The translations under genes were made by a program, and so were the position numbers. From Rhodospirillales bacterium (lineage in GTDB: Bacteria > Pseudomonadota > Alphaproteobacteria > Rhodospirillales_A > JACZKS01), in the NCBI GenBank assembly GCA_018648445.1, contig JABGRG010000094.1, positions 1 through 15,446 on the forward strand: DNA of 15,446 bases. Reading direction: 5' to 3'. Shown here piece after piece: positions 6,955 to 14,315 of the stretch. The stretch's first letter is position 1, and every line of letters starts with the position of its first letter. The notes beneath the pieces were generated by a model. The model was not told the DNA's origin and did not search any database. It saw nothing but the letters and a program-made list of their open reading frames with translations.

Positions 6955-7578
6955 TCAACGCCGCAAAACGAAAACCGCCTGCACGCCGAACAGATTGGCC
7001 AGCAGCGGCCCTGAATTGATACGCCGGGCGTTCCCCCGTTCGTTTAGCGAGATGCTGCGTTCAATGATGGTTTCGGTTTCCCGGCACATCTCCACGAAAT
7101 CCTTGATCGTGCACAGGTGGATGTTCGGCGTGTCGTACCACTGGTAGGGAAGGGCGTCGCTTACCGGCATTCTTCCCGTTAGCGCAAGGTGGGATCGCGC
7201 CCGCCAATGGCCGAAATTGGGAAACGAGACGATGGCGCGCTTGCCGATGCGCACAAGATGCTTGACCACCGTGCGCGGCGCCACCATGGCCTGAAGCGTC
7301 TGGCTCAGAACCACGTAGTCGAAGGCGTTGTCGGGATAGGTGGCGAGATCGGTGTCGGCGTCGCCCTGGATCACCGGCAACCCGGCGCTGACACAGGCGT
7401 TCACACCTTCGGTGCTTAGTTCGATCCCGCGCCCGTCCACCTGTTTGAAATTGACCAGATAGTCCAGCAGCGTTCCGTCTTCGCAGCCGATATCAAGGAC
7501 CCGCGAATTGGGTTCGATCATGTCGGCGATAAGCTGCAGATCAACGCGGATGGCCTTGCGCTGGTTCTCGGTCATCAT
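6955..7578 (-). CDS. metW: Methionine biosynthesis protein MetW
   Basis: A 207-residue methyltransferase-fold protein that partners MetX in proteobacteria and is needed for efficient homoserine acylation in those tested. The N-terminus has [29 protein letters not shown], with GCEDG at 31-35, a MetW hallmark. Later conserved parts are [33 protein letters not shown] and [19 protein letters not shown]. Its ATG overlaps the metX stop (ATGA at 7578-7575), giving translational coupling. Length and order match the usual metX-metW pair. Confidence 0.96.
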   Translation of the reverse strand: MMTENQRKAIRVDLQLIADMIEPNSRVLDIGCEDGTLLDYLVNFKQVDGRGIELSTEGVNACVSAGLPVIQGDADTDLATYPDNAFDYVVLSQTLQAMVAPRTVVKHLVRIGKRAIVSFPNFGHWRARSHLALTGRMPVSDALPYQWYDTPNIHLCTIKDFVEMCRETETIIERSISLNERGNARRINSGPLLANLFGVQAVFVLRR

Positions 7579-8801
7579 CGCGCGTTCCCCCCGTGCCCGT
7601 TGCGCGGCAAGCCGTAGTGATCGGCCGCGCCGTTAAGGAAACCACGGAAAACCCGGTGGAACTCGGGAACGTTCAGCAGGAAGGAATCATGGCCGAAGCT
7701 GGTTTGGAATTCCGCGAAGCTGACGTTCGCCGCCACCGCATTCAGGGAATTGACGATGACGCGGCTTTCCGCCGTCGGGTACAGCCAGTCGCTGTCGAAC
7801 GAAATTACGCAGAACCGTACCGGCGTATCGCGAAAAGCGTCGGCCACGCTGCCGCCGTGGCTTTCGGCCATATCGAAATAGTCGGCCGCGCGGGTGATGT
7901 ACAAATAGGAATTGGCGTCGAAGCGATCGACGAAGGTGCTGCCCTGATGGCGCAAATAGCTTTCCACCTGGAAGTCGGCTTCAAAGCCGTAGGTGATCGC
8001 CTCGCGGTCCTGTAAACGCCGCCCGAATTTGGATTGCAGCGCCAATTCCGAAAGATAGGTGACATGCGCCGCCATGCGCGCGATGGACAAACCGCGCTCG
8101 GGATTGCGGCCCTCGGTCTGGTAGTCGCCCCCACACCAGTCAGGATCGGCCATGATGGCCTGACGGCCGACCTCGTGGAAGGCAATGTTCTGAGCCGAGT
8201 GATGGACTGTGGTTGCGATGGGTGCGGCAGCGAACACCCGCTCCGGATACGACGCCGCCCATTCCAGCACCTGCATTCCGCCGATGGATCCGCCGGCCAC
8301 GGCGAACAACCGCTCGATCTCAAGATGATCCAGCAGCATCACCTGCGCGCGGACCATGTCGGCGATGGTAATCACCGGAAATTTGATCGCCCACGGGCTG
8401 CCCGTTTCCGGGTTGATTTCCCGCGGGCCGATGGTGCCCATGCAGCCGCCCAGGATGTTCGAGCAGATGACGAAATAGCGATCCGTATCAATGGGTTTGC
8501 CCGGTCCGACCATCAGGTCCCACCAGCCCGGTTTTCCCGTTATGGGGTGGGGTTCGGCGACGAACTGATCGCCGGTCAGGGCGTGGCAGATCATGATGGC
8601 GTTGGTTTTGTTCGCATTCAGCTTGCCGTAGGTCTGATACGCGACCGTGAAATTCGACAGCCCGGTCCCGCAATCAAGGCGCAGAGGTTCGTCCCGGCCC
8701 AACACCACGCGGTGCCCAGGGAACGTGTCCGCATCCCATTTGCGGAAAGATTTTTCGTCGCTCTTTGTCATCGTTTGGTTCGAACAATCGTTTCGTGACA
8801 C
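7575..8801 (-). CDS. metX: Homoserine O-acetyltransferase (MetX)
   Basis: Alpha/beta-hydrolase enzyme that transfers an acetyl group from acetyl-CoA to homoserine, the committed step of methionine synthesis. The sequence has 408 residues from GTG 8801, or 398 from ATG 8771. The nucleophile elbow [13 protein letters not shown] gives Ser172; the rest of the triad is Asp338 ([10 protein letters not shown]) and His371 (SFGHDSFLL). Other family blocks are [26 protein letters not shown] and [15 protein letters not shown]. Some MetX-family enzymes use succinyl-CoA, which I cannot exclude. I prefer the GTG because TAGGA lies 8 nt upstream, while the ATG has no ribosome site. It is the first gene of metX-metW-methyltransferase and is divergent from the aromatic operon. 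Confidence 0.95.
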   Translation of the reverse strand: MSRNDCSNQTMTKSDEKSFRKWDADTFPGHRVVLGRDEPLRLDCGTGLSNFTVAYQTYGKLNANKTNAIMICHALTGDQFVAEPHPITGKPGWWDLMVGPGKPIDTDRYFVICSNILGGCMGTIGPREINPETGSPWAIKFPVITIADMVRAQVMLLDHLEIERLFAVAGGSIGGMQVLEWAASYPERVFAAAPIATTVHHSAQNIAFHEVGRQAIMADPDWCGGDYQTEGRNPERGLSIARMAAHVTYLSELALQSKFGRRLQDREAITYGFEADFQVESYLRHQGSTFVDRFDANSYLYITRAADYFDMAESHGGSVADAFRDTPVRFCVISFDSDWLYPTAESRVIVNSLNAVAANVSFAEFQTSFGHDSFLLNVPEFHRVFRGFLNGAADHYGLPRNGHGGNAR

Positions 8802-8835
8802 CCATCAAGTCCTACGGGTACTAGGATACATGGGT
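8800..8835 (-). promoter_or_regulatory. Hairpin covering the metX ribosome site and start codon
   Basis: On the minus strand ACCCAT (8835-8830) pairs with ATGGGT (8805-8800), and inside it TCCTA (8826-8822) pairs with TAGGA (8814-8810) around a 7-nt loop. The right arms contain the probable Shine-Dalgarno (AGGA) and two bases of the GTG start, so the fold would block translation. It does not match a riboswitch class I can name. Confidence 0.4.
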
Positions 8836-8854
8836 CCCGACATCAACGTTTTCT

Positions 8855-8883
8855 TTGATTTTGCAGGGGCGGACCGCTATCAC
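8855..8883 (+). promoter_or_regulatory. Candidate promoter of the chorismate mutase operon
   Basis: TTGATT (8855-8860) and TATCAC (8878-8883) are 17 bp apart, each with 4 of 6 consensus matches. A start near 8890 would give a leader of about 54 nt before the ATG at 8944. The leader begins at the palindrome GCTCTTAGAGC (8890-8900). Confidence 0.3.
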
Positions 8884-8943
8884 TGTCCGGCTCTTAGAGC
8901 GGGGCGGGCAATTACCTGTAACAATATACCGGGACTCGATTGA

Positions 8944-9921
8944 ATGAGTGCGGCAAAAACCCTTGATGCGTTGCGACGCGAGATTGACCAGATCGACACC
9001 GAGATCCACGAGCTGATCCGGCGGCGGACGAAGGTCGTGGAAACCGTGCGCGATTTGAAAAAGGGGCAACCCATAAAAATTCGCCCGGCCCGCGAGGATG
9101 AAATCCTTTACCGATTGGTGGCCGAGCATTCGGGAAACTTTCCCAAGCGCGAGTTGACGCGCATCTGGCGCGAACTGATCGTCGCCACGCTTTCCTTTGA
9201 AGGGCCGTTTTCGGTCGCCGTTTACGGAAATGACGATGACGACGGATGCCGCAATCTGGCGCGGGATTTTTATGGCAGCTATTCACCGATGACCGTTTTT
9301 CCGTCGGCGCGGCGCGTTATCGAGACCGTTCAAAGTCATGGCGCGACGCTGGGCGTCCTGCCGTTGCCCCGCCCCGACGACAAAGAACCCTGGTGGCCGC
9401 ATCTGGTTGGCCAGAACGAGGATGCCCCGCGCGTTATCGCAAGGCTACCGTTCGCCGGTCCGGGTAACGGTCGCGACGCCAACGCCGAAGCCATCGTTAT
9501 ATGTCCGGTTGATCGCGAGGAAACCGGGCGGGACCGCTCGTGGCTGCTTATCGAAGCCGAAGACCAGCCCGGCCTGACGCCGGTGGTCGCGGCCATGAAA
9601 AAGGCCGGTTTTTCGGTGCGCTTCAAGGCCAACTGGCGCGACCAACAGGCCGGGGGGCCCTGGCTTTATCTGATTGAGGTCGACGGGTTCTTCGGGGCGC
9701 AAGATCGTGCCGTATCGCGATTTGTCGAGGCGCTTGGTTCGCCGGTCAACCGGGTCGTTTGCCTGGGCACTTACGGAATTCCGCTGAGCGCGGAAGAACT
9801 GGCCCCGGCGCCCGAAAAAAAACCGGCGGCCCGGTCAAAGCGAAAAACGGTCGCAAAACCCAAACGCGCACCCAGCTCAAAAGTCAAATCCACACCAGCA
9901 AGCAGGAAACGTCGGTCATGA
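8944..9921 (+). CDS. AroQ-type chorismate mutase fused to a degenerate prephenate dehydratase-like region and ACT domain
   Basis: Converts chorismate to prephenate. Residues 1-85 form an AroQ helical mutase: LDALRREIDQID (Arg11), LIRRRTKVVETVRDLKK (Arg28, Lys39), PAREDEILYRL and IWRELIVATLSFEG, with Glu77 in the place of the catalytic Gln/Glu. The transition FEGPFSVAVYG into RNLARDFYGS (about 86-112) follows the layout of P-proteins entering prephenate dehydratase, and GVLPLP (137-142) resembles the GVVPIENS region. The dehydratase part is only about 100 residues (usually about 180), and the TRF motif is replaced by AEAIVI (181-186). Residues 198-280 resemble the regulatory ACT domain (EDQPGLTPVVAAMKKAGF, ending VVCLGTYGIP). 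The tail from about 290 is Lys/Arg/Ala/Pro-rich. So mutase activity is likely, dehydratase activity unlikely. First gene of the operon; its TGA overlaps the next ATG. Confidence 0.85.
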   Translation: MSAAKTLDALRREIDQIDTEIHELIRRRTKVVETVRDLKKGQPIKIRPAREDEILYRLVAEHSGNFPKRELTRIWRELIVATLSFEGPFSVAVYGNDDDDGCRNLARDFYGSYSPMTVFPSARRVIETVQSHGATLGVLPLPRPDDKEPWWPHLVGQNEDAPRVIARLPFAGPGNGRDANAEAIVICPVDREETGRDRSWLLIEAEDQPGLTPVVAAMKKAGFSVRFKANWRDQQAGGPWLYLIEVDGFFGAQDRAVSRFVEALGSPVNRVVCLGTYGIPLSAEELAPAPEKKPAARSKRKTVAKPKRAPSSKVKSTPASRKRRS

Positions 9922-11006
9922 GTATTCTCGTCCCCCAACCCGGTGTCATGGACATTACGCCTTACGTCGGTGGCGAATCCGGAGTGCCGGGCGTCACACG
10001 GATTATCAAATTGGCGTCCAACGAGGGGGCGCACGGGGCCAGCCCGAAAGCCATTGAAGCCTTCAAGGCGCACGGACCCGAGATTCATCGCTATCCCGAC
10101 GGCGGCTGCACGGCCTTGCGCGAGGCGGTGGCGGCCAAATACGATCTGGATGCCTCACGCATCGTGTTCGGCGCGGGGTCGGACGAATTGCTGGGACTTC
10201 TGTGTCGCGCTTACGCGGGCGAAGGCGACGAGGTCCTGTATTCCGAGCACGGCTTCCTGATGTATCCCATTGCCGCCAAGGCGGCTTCGGCGACGCCGGT
10301 TCCCGCGCCCGACGATGATCTGGCGGCCGATGTCGATCAAATTCTGGCCAAGGTGACGGACGCGACGCGCATCGTCTTTATCGCCAATCCGAACAATCCG
10401 ACCGGAACTTATTTGCCGAAAAGCGAAATGGAGCGTCTGCGCGCCGGGCTGCCGGGCGACGTGTTGATGGTGGTTGACGCGGCCTATGCCGAATACATCG
10501 ATCTGGAAGATTATTCGCCCGGAACCGATTTGGTCGAAGCCAATGACAATGTGGTCATGACCAGAACCTTTTCGAAGATTTACGGGCTTGGTGGAATGCG
10601 TTTGGGGTGGGCCTATGGTTCGGCCCAGATCGCCGATGTGCTGAACCGCGTGCGCAATCCGTTTAATGTTTCCCAGGCCGCACAGGAAGCAGGGCTTGCC
10701 GCTCTTGCCGATCAGGACTTTATCGATCGTGTGAAGGCCCACAACAACGAATGGCTGCCCTGGACGACGCAAAAGGTACGCGATATCGGATACGAGGTGC
10801 CGCCCAGCATTGGCAACTTCATTCTGGTCCGCTTCCCGACAGCGGAAGGGAAGAGCGCGCTGGACGCTGACGAATTCCTGAAATCGCGCGGTATTATTGC
10901 CCGCCGGATGGCCGTTTACGGCTTGCCCGAGGCGCTGCGTGTAACCATTGGACTGGAAGACGAGATGCGGGCCTTTGTCGCCGCCCTCGCAGAATTTCAC
11001 GGATAA
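9918..11006 (+). CDS. hisC: HisC-family pyridoxal-phosphate aminotransferase (histidinol-phosphate or aromatic)
   Basis: A 362-residue fold type I aminotransferase. Conserved residues: KLASNEG (31-37), HRYPDG (57-62), NPNNPTG (157-163), DAAYAEY (187-193) with the cofactor-binding Asp187, TFSKIYGLGGMRLGW with Schiff-base Lys220 and phosphate-binding Arg228, and a C-terminal VTIGLEDEM with the carboxylate-binding region. HisC makes histidinol phosphate, but many alphaproteobacterial members also transaminate prephenate, phenylpyruvate or hydroxyphenylpyruvate. Its place between a chorismate mutase and TyrA favours an aromatic role, perhaps a dual one. I chose ATG 9918 because it overlaps the upstream stop in an ATGA junction and begins the family start (LVPQPGVMDITPYVGG). 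Confidence 0.92.
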   Translation: MSILVPQPGVMDITPYVGGESGVPGVTRIIKLASNEGAHGASPKAIEAFKAHGPEIHRYPDGGCTALREAVAAKYDLDASRIVFGAGSDELLGLLCRAYAGEGDEVLYSEHGFLMYPIAAKAASATPVPAPDDDLAADVDQILAKVTDATRIVFIANPNNPTGTYLPKSEMERLRAGLPGDVLMVVDAAYAEYIDLEDYSPGTDLVEANDNVVMTRTFSKIYGLGGMRLGWAYGSAQIADVLNRVRNPFNVSQAAQEAGLAALADQDFIDRVKAHNNEWLPWTTQKVRDIGYEVPPSIGNFILVRFPTAEGKSALDADEFLKSRGIIARRMAVYGLPEALRVTIGLEDEMRAFVAALAEFHG

Positions 11007-11010
11007 CGAA

Positions 11011-11925
11011 ATGCTTTTTGAGAAAGTTACCTTTATCGGCATCGGCCTGATCAATTCGTCGTTGGCCCGCGTCATGCGCCGCGATGGTCTGGCGGGCCAC
11101 ATTTCGGCCTGTTCGCGTACGCAGAAGACCCTGAACAAGGCCGTCGAACTGGGGTTGGCCGATAGCGTGACCACCGATCCCCGCCTTGCGGTCGAAGGGG
11201 CCGACTTGGTCGTGCTGGGCTCGCCTTTGGGCACCTATGGCGAGATTGCCGAGAACATGGCAGGTGGCCTGAAACCCGGCTGCATTGTTACCGACGTGGG
11301 TTCGGTCAAGGAGTGCGTCGAACGCGACGTCGCCCCCCATTTGCCGGAAGGCGTGCATCTGGTGCCTGCCCATCCCGTCGCCGGAACCGAGGATTCCGGT
11401 CCCGAGGCGGGCTTCGCCGAATTGTTTGATGGCCGATGGTGCATCATTACGCCGCCCAAGAAGACCGATCCGGATGCGGTCGAAAAGGTGTGCGAGCTGT
11501 GGCGAAGTGCCGGTTCGGATATCCAGATGATGGACCCGGTGCGCCACGACAAGGTGCTGGCCATCACCTCGCACGTCCCGCACCTGATCGCCTATACCAT
11601 CGTTGGCACGGCCACCGAATTGGAAGGCGACCTTCGGGACGAGGTGATCCAGTTCTCAGCCGGTGGTTTTCGGGACTTCACGCGCATTGCGGCGTCGGAT
11701 CCGACCATGTGGCGCGACGTCTTCCTGAATAACCGCGAAGCGGTGCTGGAGATGCTGGGGCGGTTCAGCGAGGATCTGGTGGCCCTGCGACGTGCCATCC
11801 GGCGTGGCGAGGGCGCGACGCTGGACGAGGTTTTCACCCGGACCCGCGAAATCCGCCGCGGCGTCATCGACGCCAAGCAGCATATCCCGCCCAAGGGCCC
11901 GAACGGCAGCAAGAGCTCGGATTAA
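11011..11925 (+). CDS. tyrA: Prephenate (or arogenate) dehydrogenase
   Basis: Oxidative decarboxylation of prephenate to 4-hydroxyphenylpyruvate, or of arogenate to tyrosine. The 304 residues from ATG 11011 begin with the dinucleotide fold EKVTFIGIGLINSSLARVMRR; the third glycine of GxGxxG is Asn15. LVVLGSPLG (66-74) and VTDVGSVK close the Rossmann domain. The substrate part has PAHPVAGTEDSGPEAGF with His121, ITSHVPHLIAY with His188 and GGFRDFTRIAASDPTMWRDVFLNN, all family signatures. There is no C-terminal ACT domain, so tyrosine feedback through ACT is absent. It starts 4 nt after the hisC stop and is the last gene of the operon. Its stop overlaps that of the convergent yqgE. Confidence 0.95.
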   Translation: MLFEKVTFIGIGLINSSLARVMRRDGLAGHISACSRTQKTLNKAVELGLADSVTTDPRLAVEGADLVVLGSPLGTYGEIAENMAGGLKPGCIVTDVGSVKECVERDVAPHLPEGVHLVPAHPVAGTEDSGPEAGFAELFDGRWCIITPPKKTDPDAVEKVCELWRSAGSDIQMMDPVRHDKVLAITSHVPHLIAYTIVGTATELEGDLRDEVIQFSAGGFRDFTRIAASDPTMWRDVFLNNREAVLEMLGRFSEDLVALRRAIRRGEGATLDEVFTRTREIRRGVIDAKQHIPPKGPNGSKSSD

Positions 11926-12530
11926 AGCGCGACACCCGCTTTTTTTGAGGCGCGTTCCCATTTGGTGTCCGCGTCGTCGTCGAATATGAGGTCGAAGTCC
12001 ATGGGCGCGGTGATCCAGTCGTCGCGCGCCATTTCGCCTTCCAATTGGCGCGCCCCCCATCCCGCGTAGCCCATGATGACGAGGCTGCGGCGGGGCCCGC
12101 TTCCTTCGGCAATGGCGCTCAGTACGTCGGCGTGGGTGGTCACGGCGAGGGGACCGCGCCGCGAAATCGGCTCGCGGGCTTTCCATTCGGCGGAATGCAG
12201 CACGAACACGGTGTTCGGATCGACGGGGCCGCCGTAGTGAAGCGTGATCTCGCGGCCTGCACCGTTCTCCAGCCCCAAACCTTTCATGAATTCATTCATG
12301 GGGCCGACGCCCATGGGCCGGTTGACGATCAGCCCGAACGCGCCGCTGGCGTCGTGATCGACCATGTAGATGACGGTTCGCGCAAACCGGCCGTCGGGCA
12401 TCTTTGGCGAGGCGACCAGCAACTGCCCGCGCGTGAAATGCCCCTGACCGCCGGGAACGGAGGATTGCGCGTGCCCATCCTCGGCAAGCAAAAACGCGAC
12501 GACGATGATCAAGACCCGAAACATGCCCAT
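11922..12530 (-). CDS. YqgE/AlgH-family protein with a predicted signal peptide
   Basis: A 202-residue DUF179 (YqgE/AlgH) protein; the biochemical function of the family is not established. The core is clear: GQLLVASPKMPDGRFARTVIYMVDHDASGAFGLIVNRPM (35-73), HYGGPVDPNTVFVLHS, SLVIMGYAGWGARQLEGEMARDDWITAP and FDLIFDDDADTKWERA. E. coli YqgE starts directly at this core and is cytoplasmic. Here about 30 extra residues precede it: MGMFR, a hydrophobic run VLIIVVAFLLA (6-16) and a likely signal peptidase site GHA|QSS after residue 21. The protein is therefore probably periplasmic. It lies 9 nt behind the DUF2125 gene, whose product is also an envelope protein. Confidence 0.92.
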   Translation of the reverse strand: MGMFRVLIIVVAFLLAEDGHAQSSVPGGQGHFTRGQLLVASPKMPDGRFARTVIYMVDHDASGAFGLIVNRPMGVGPMNEFMKGLGLENGAGREITLHYGGPVDPNTVFVLHSAEWKAREPISRRGPLAVTTHADVLSAIAEGSGPRRSLVIMGYAGWGARQLEGEMARDDWITAPMDFDLIFDDDADTKWERASKKAGVAL

Positions 12531-12539
12531 GCGAGCATT

Positions 12540-13652
12540 CTACCAAATTATTTCGGGAATTTCCGCCAATGGTACGGGGCCGGTGAAAAGACGGCGTTCC
12601 TGAACCGTCAGGGGTACGGTTAACGCGGTCCGTCCGCTTTCGTTTCGCCGGGCCATGACGCCCAGCACGATCTTTGCCGTGACGGCGTCCCGCGCCTTCA
12701 TGATGCCGCGTTTTCGCAGGGCGTCCACGGTTTCGAAAAAGCCCTCGATGCGTGCCGTGAATGAGCCGATGGGTTGCAGCCCGCCGTCCAGCGCTATGGT
12801 TCCGTCGGCGTTCATTAAAAGGGGGCCATAGGCCAGACTGAGCCTTGGCACCTCGATGGCGCCGCCATCGTCGCGCCAGTCACCCAGCGCCTTTTCAAGG
12901 GGACCACCGGCGATGGGCCTGACCAAATTGGCGCTGACTTCCAGCCGTTCGATATCAGCGCCAAGGGGCAGCTTGAGCCGCGCCGGGACGCCGACATCAC
13001 CAAGGCGCAAGCGGATTTCGAGGGTCGGGGTATCGCGCAATTCGTCTTTTGCCTTTGGCGCGATGGCGTCCAGATGCGCGCGACCGACGCGCCAGACATC
13101 CCCCTGCTTGGCGGCCTTCACCGTCAATCCGGCGATGTCGAGGGCAACCGGCGTCGGCCATTCTCCGCCAAAATTTAGCTGGGCGCGCAGCTGTTCGGCC
13201 TGCCCCTGGAAAAACTGAATTCCGCCGTTTTGTGTGAACACAAAGGCATGGCTTCCGGGGCTGTCGACCGTGACCCGGCCCAGACGCCACGGGCGCATGG
13301 ACGCGCGAATTTTCTCGCCTTCCCATCCCCAGCGCGCCGGACTTGCAGGGGCGGCAATGGACGGGGCGACGATGGTCATGTGGAGGTTGAACGGGAAACC
13401 GCCGATATCGAGTTGCTTGAAGTTAACCTGAAATCCTTCGTTTCGCCGCTCGTCGATCCAGGCGGTCGTTCCGTCGCGTACCTGTCCGGCCATGAAGAAC
13501 CAGAACGCCACATAGAGCGCGCACACCAGGGATACCGCGCCCGCGACTATGGCCGCCCATTTGACGCCGGACATATACCGGGGCGGCCGGTAATCGAACG
13601 CCGGATGGGTGTGATCCGTTTCGTGGCCTTGATTTTTCTCTGGTTGGCGCAT
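12540..13652 (-). CDS. DUF2125 family membrane-anchored protein
   Basis: A 370-residue protein that I assign to DUF2125, common in alphaproteobacteria and without known function. An N-terminal cytoplasmic stretch of about 30 residues is followed by one membrane helix (about 32-54, WAAIVAGAVSLVCALYVAFW) and a large, presumably periplasmic, beta-rich domain. Visible family features are DGTTAWIDERRNEGFQVNFKQLDIGGFPFN (about 60-89), a central run of alternating beta segments and PLTVQERRLFTGPVPLAEIP near the end. The architecture suggests an envelope or lipid-interface role, which is inference. It has no Shine-Dalgarno; TATAAC lies 6 nt before the ATG, so the transcript may be leaderless. Co-directional with the exported YqgE (9-nt gap). 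Confidence 0.85.
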   Translation of the reverse strand: MRQPEKNQGHETDHTHPAFDYRPPRYMSGVKWAAIVAGAVSLVCALYVAFWFFMAGQVRDGTTAWIDERRNEGFQVNFKQLDIGGFPFNLHMTIVAPSIAAPASPARWGWEGEKIRASMRPWRLGRVTVDSPGSHAFVFTQNGGIQFFQGQAEQLRAQLNFGGEWPTPVALDIAGLTVKAAKQGDVWRVGRAHLDAIAPKAKDELRDTPTLEIRLRLGDVGVPARLKLPLGADIERLEVSANLVRPIAGGPLEKALGDWRDDGGAIEVPRLSLAYGPLLMNADGTIALDGGLQPIGSFTARIEGFFETVDALRKRGIMKARDAVTAKIVLGVMARRNESGRTALTVPLTVQERRLFTGPVPLAEIPEIIW

Positions 13653-13709
13653 GGCTTCGTTATAGATCGTTGCGCGCGAAGGATCGAGTGATTAGCTTGC
13701 AATCGGATT

Positions 13710-14315
13710 ATGCAAAAGAAAAACGCGCCCGACCCTGAAATTTTCCAAGCTGCCGACTTCGCGGCAAACGGCGATCTATGGGTGTTCGGCTATGGTTCGC
13801 TCATGTGGCGTCCGGGGTTCGAGCACATCGACGTGCAACCCGCCATGCTCGGCGGTTATCACCGGGAATTTTGCATCTATTCGCACCACCACCGGGGAAC
13901 CTCCGATCACCCCGGATTGGTGCTGGGGCTGGACCGGGGCGGCTGCTGCCGGGGCCTGGCCTTTCGCGTGGCGTCGGCCCACGTTGCCGATGTGGTCGCC
14001 TATCTGGATGAGCGCGAGTTGGTGACCAGCGCCTATATTCCGAAAACCCTGCCGGTTCGATTGGGCGAAGAACGGGTCACGGCCTATACCTTCGTGGCCG
14101 ATCCCACCCACCGGCAGTACGCGGGCCATCTGGAAGCCGATGCGGCGGCATCCATTATCATGGACGCCCAGGGGCGATCGGGCCTGAACCGCGACTATTT
14201 GATCAATACGGTTCGCCATCTTGAAAGCCTTGGTTTCACCGACGGGCGCGTTCACAAGCTACTGGAACGGGTCGAGGCGTTGACCGGCGAGATCGAACGC
14301 GGGAGCGGCATCTGA
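13710..14315 (+). CDS. ChaC-type gamma-glutamylcyclotransferase, copy 1
   Basis: Cleaves glutathione or other gamma-glutamyl compounds, releasing 5-oxoproline. The 201 residues contain LWVFGYGSLMWRPGFEH (23-39), with the substrate-binding loop YGSL at 28-31, followed by VLGLDRGGCCRGLAFRV (71-87) and AYLDERELVTSAY, whose Glu103 is the expected catalytic acid. Later, RVTAYTFVADPTHRQYAGHL and RDYLINTVRHLESLGF match the family. The N-terminus has about 20 residues more than copy 2. Its TGA overlaps the next ATG by one base (TGATG), so the two are co-translated. Alternative: a related gamma-glutamylamine or unknown substrate. Confidence 0.93.
   Translation: MQKKNAPDPEIFQAADFAANGDLWVFGYGSLMWRPGFEHIDVQPAMLGGYHREFCIYSHHHRGTSDHPGLVLGLDRGGCCRGLAFRVASAHVADVVAYLDERELVTSAYIPKTLPVRLGEERVTAYTFVADPTHRQYAGHLEADAAASIIMDAQGRSGLNRDYLINTVRHLESLGFTDGRVHKLLERVEALTGEIERGSGI

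Noticed and set aside
8802..8943. Possible SAM-II riboswitch upstream of metX, as in many alphaproteobacteria.
   Set aside because: I searched the minus-strand leader by eye for the conserved SAM-II blocks and pseudoknot and could not fit them; only the hairpin at 8800-8835 is supported.
9759..9917. Longer N-terminus for the HisC-family aminotransferase.
   Set aside because: The extension is out-of-frame translation of the mutase tail; the family start and the ATGA junction both place the start at 9918.
10155..11583. Large minus-strand frames (10155-11234, 10894-11583) across hisC and tyrA.
   Set aside because: They are antisense to two genes with complete family motifs and have no family resemblance or ribosome sites; they are a by-product of GC-rich codon use.
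12045..12623. Plus-strand frame across the YqgE gene and its upstream junction.
   Set aside because: Antisense to the clear YqgE core and without recognisable features.
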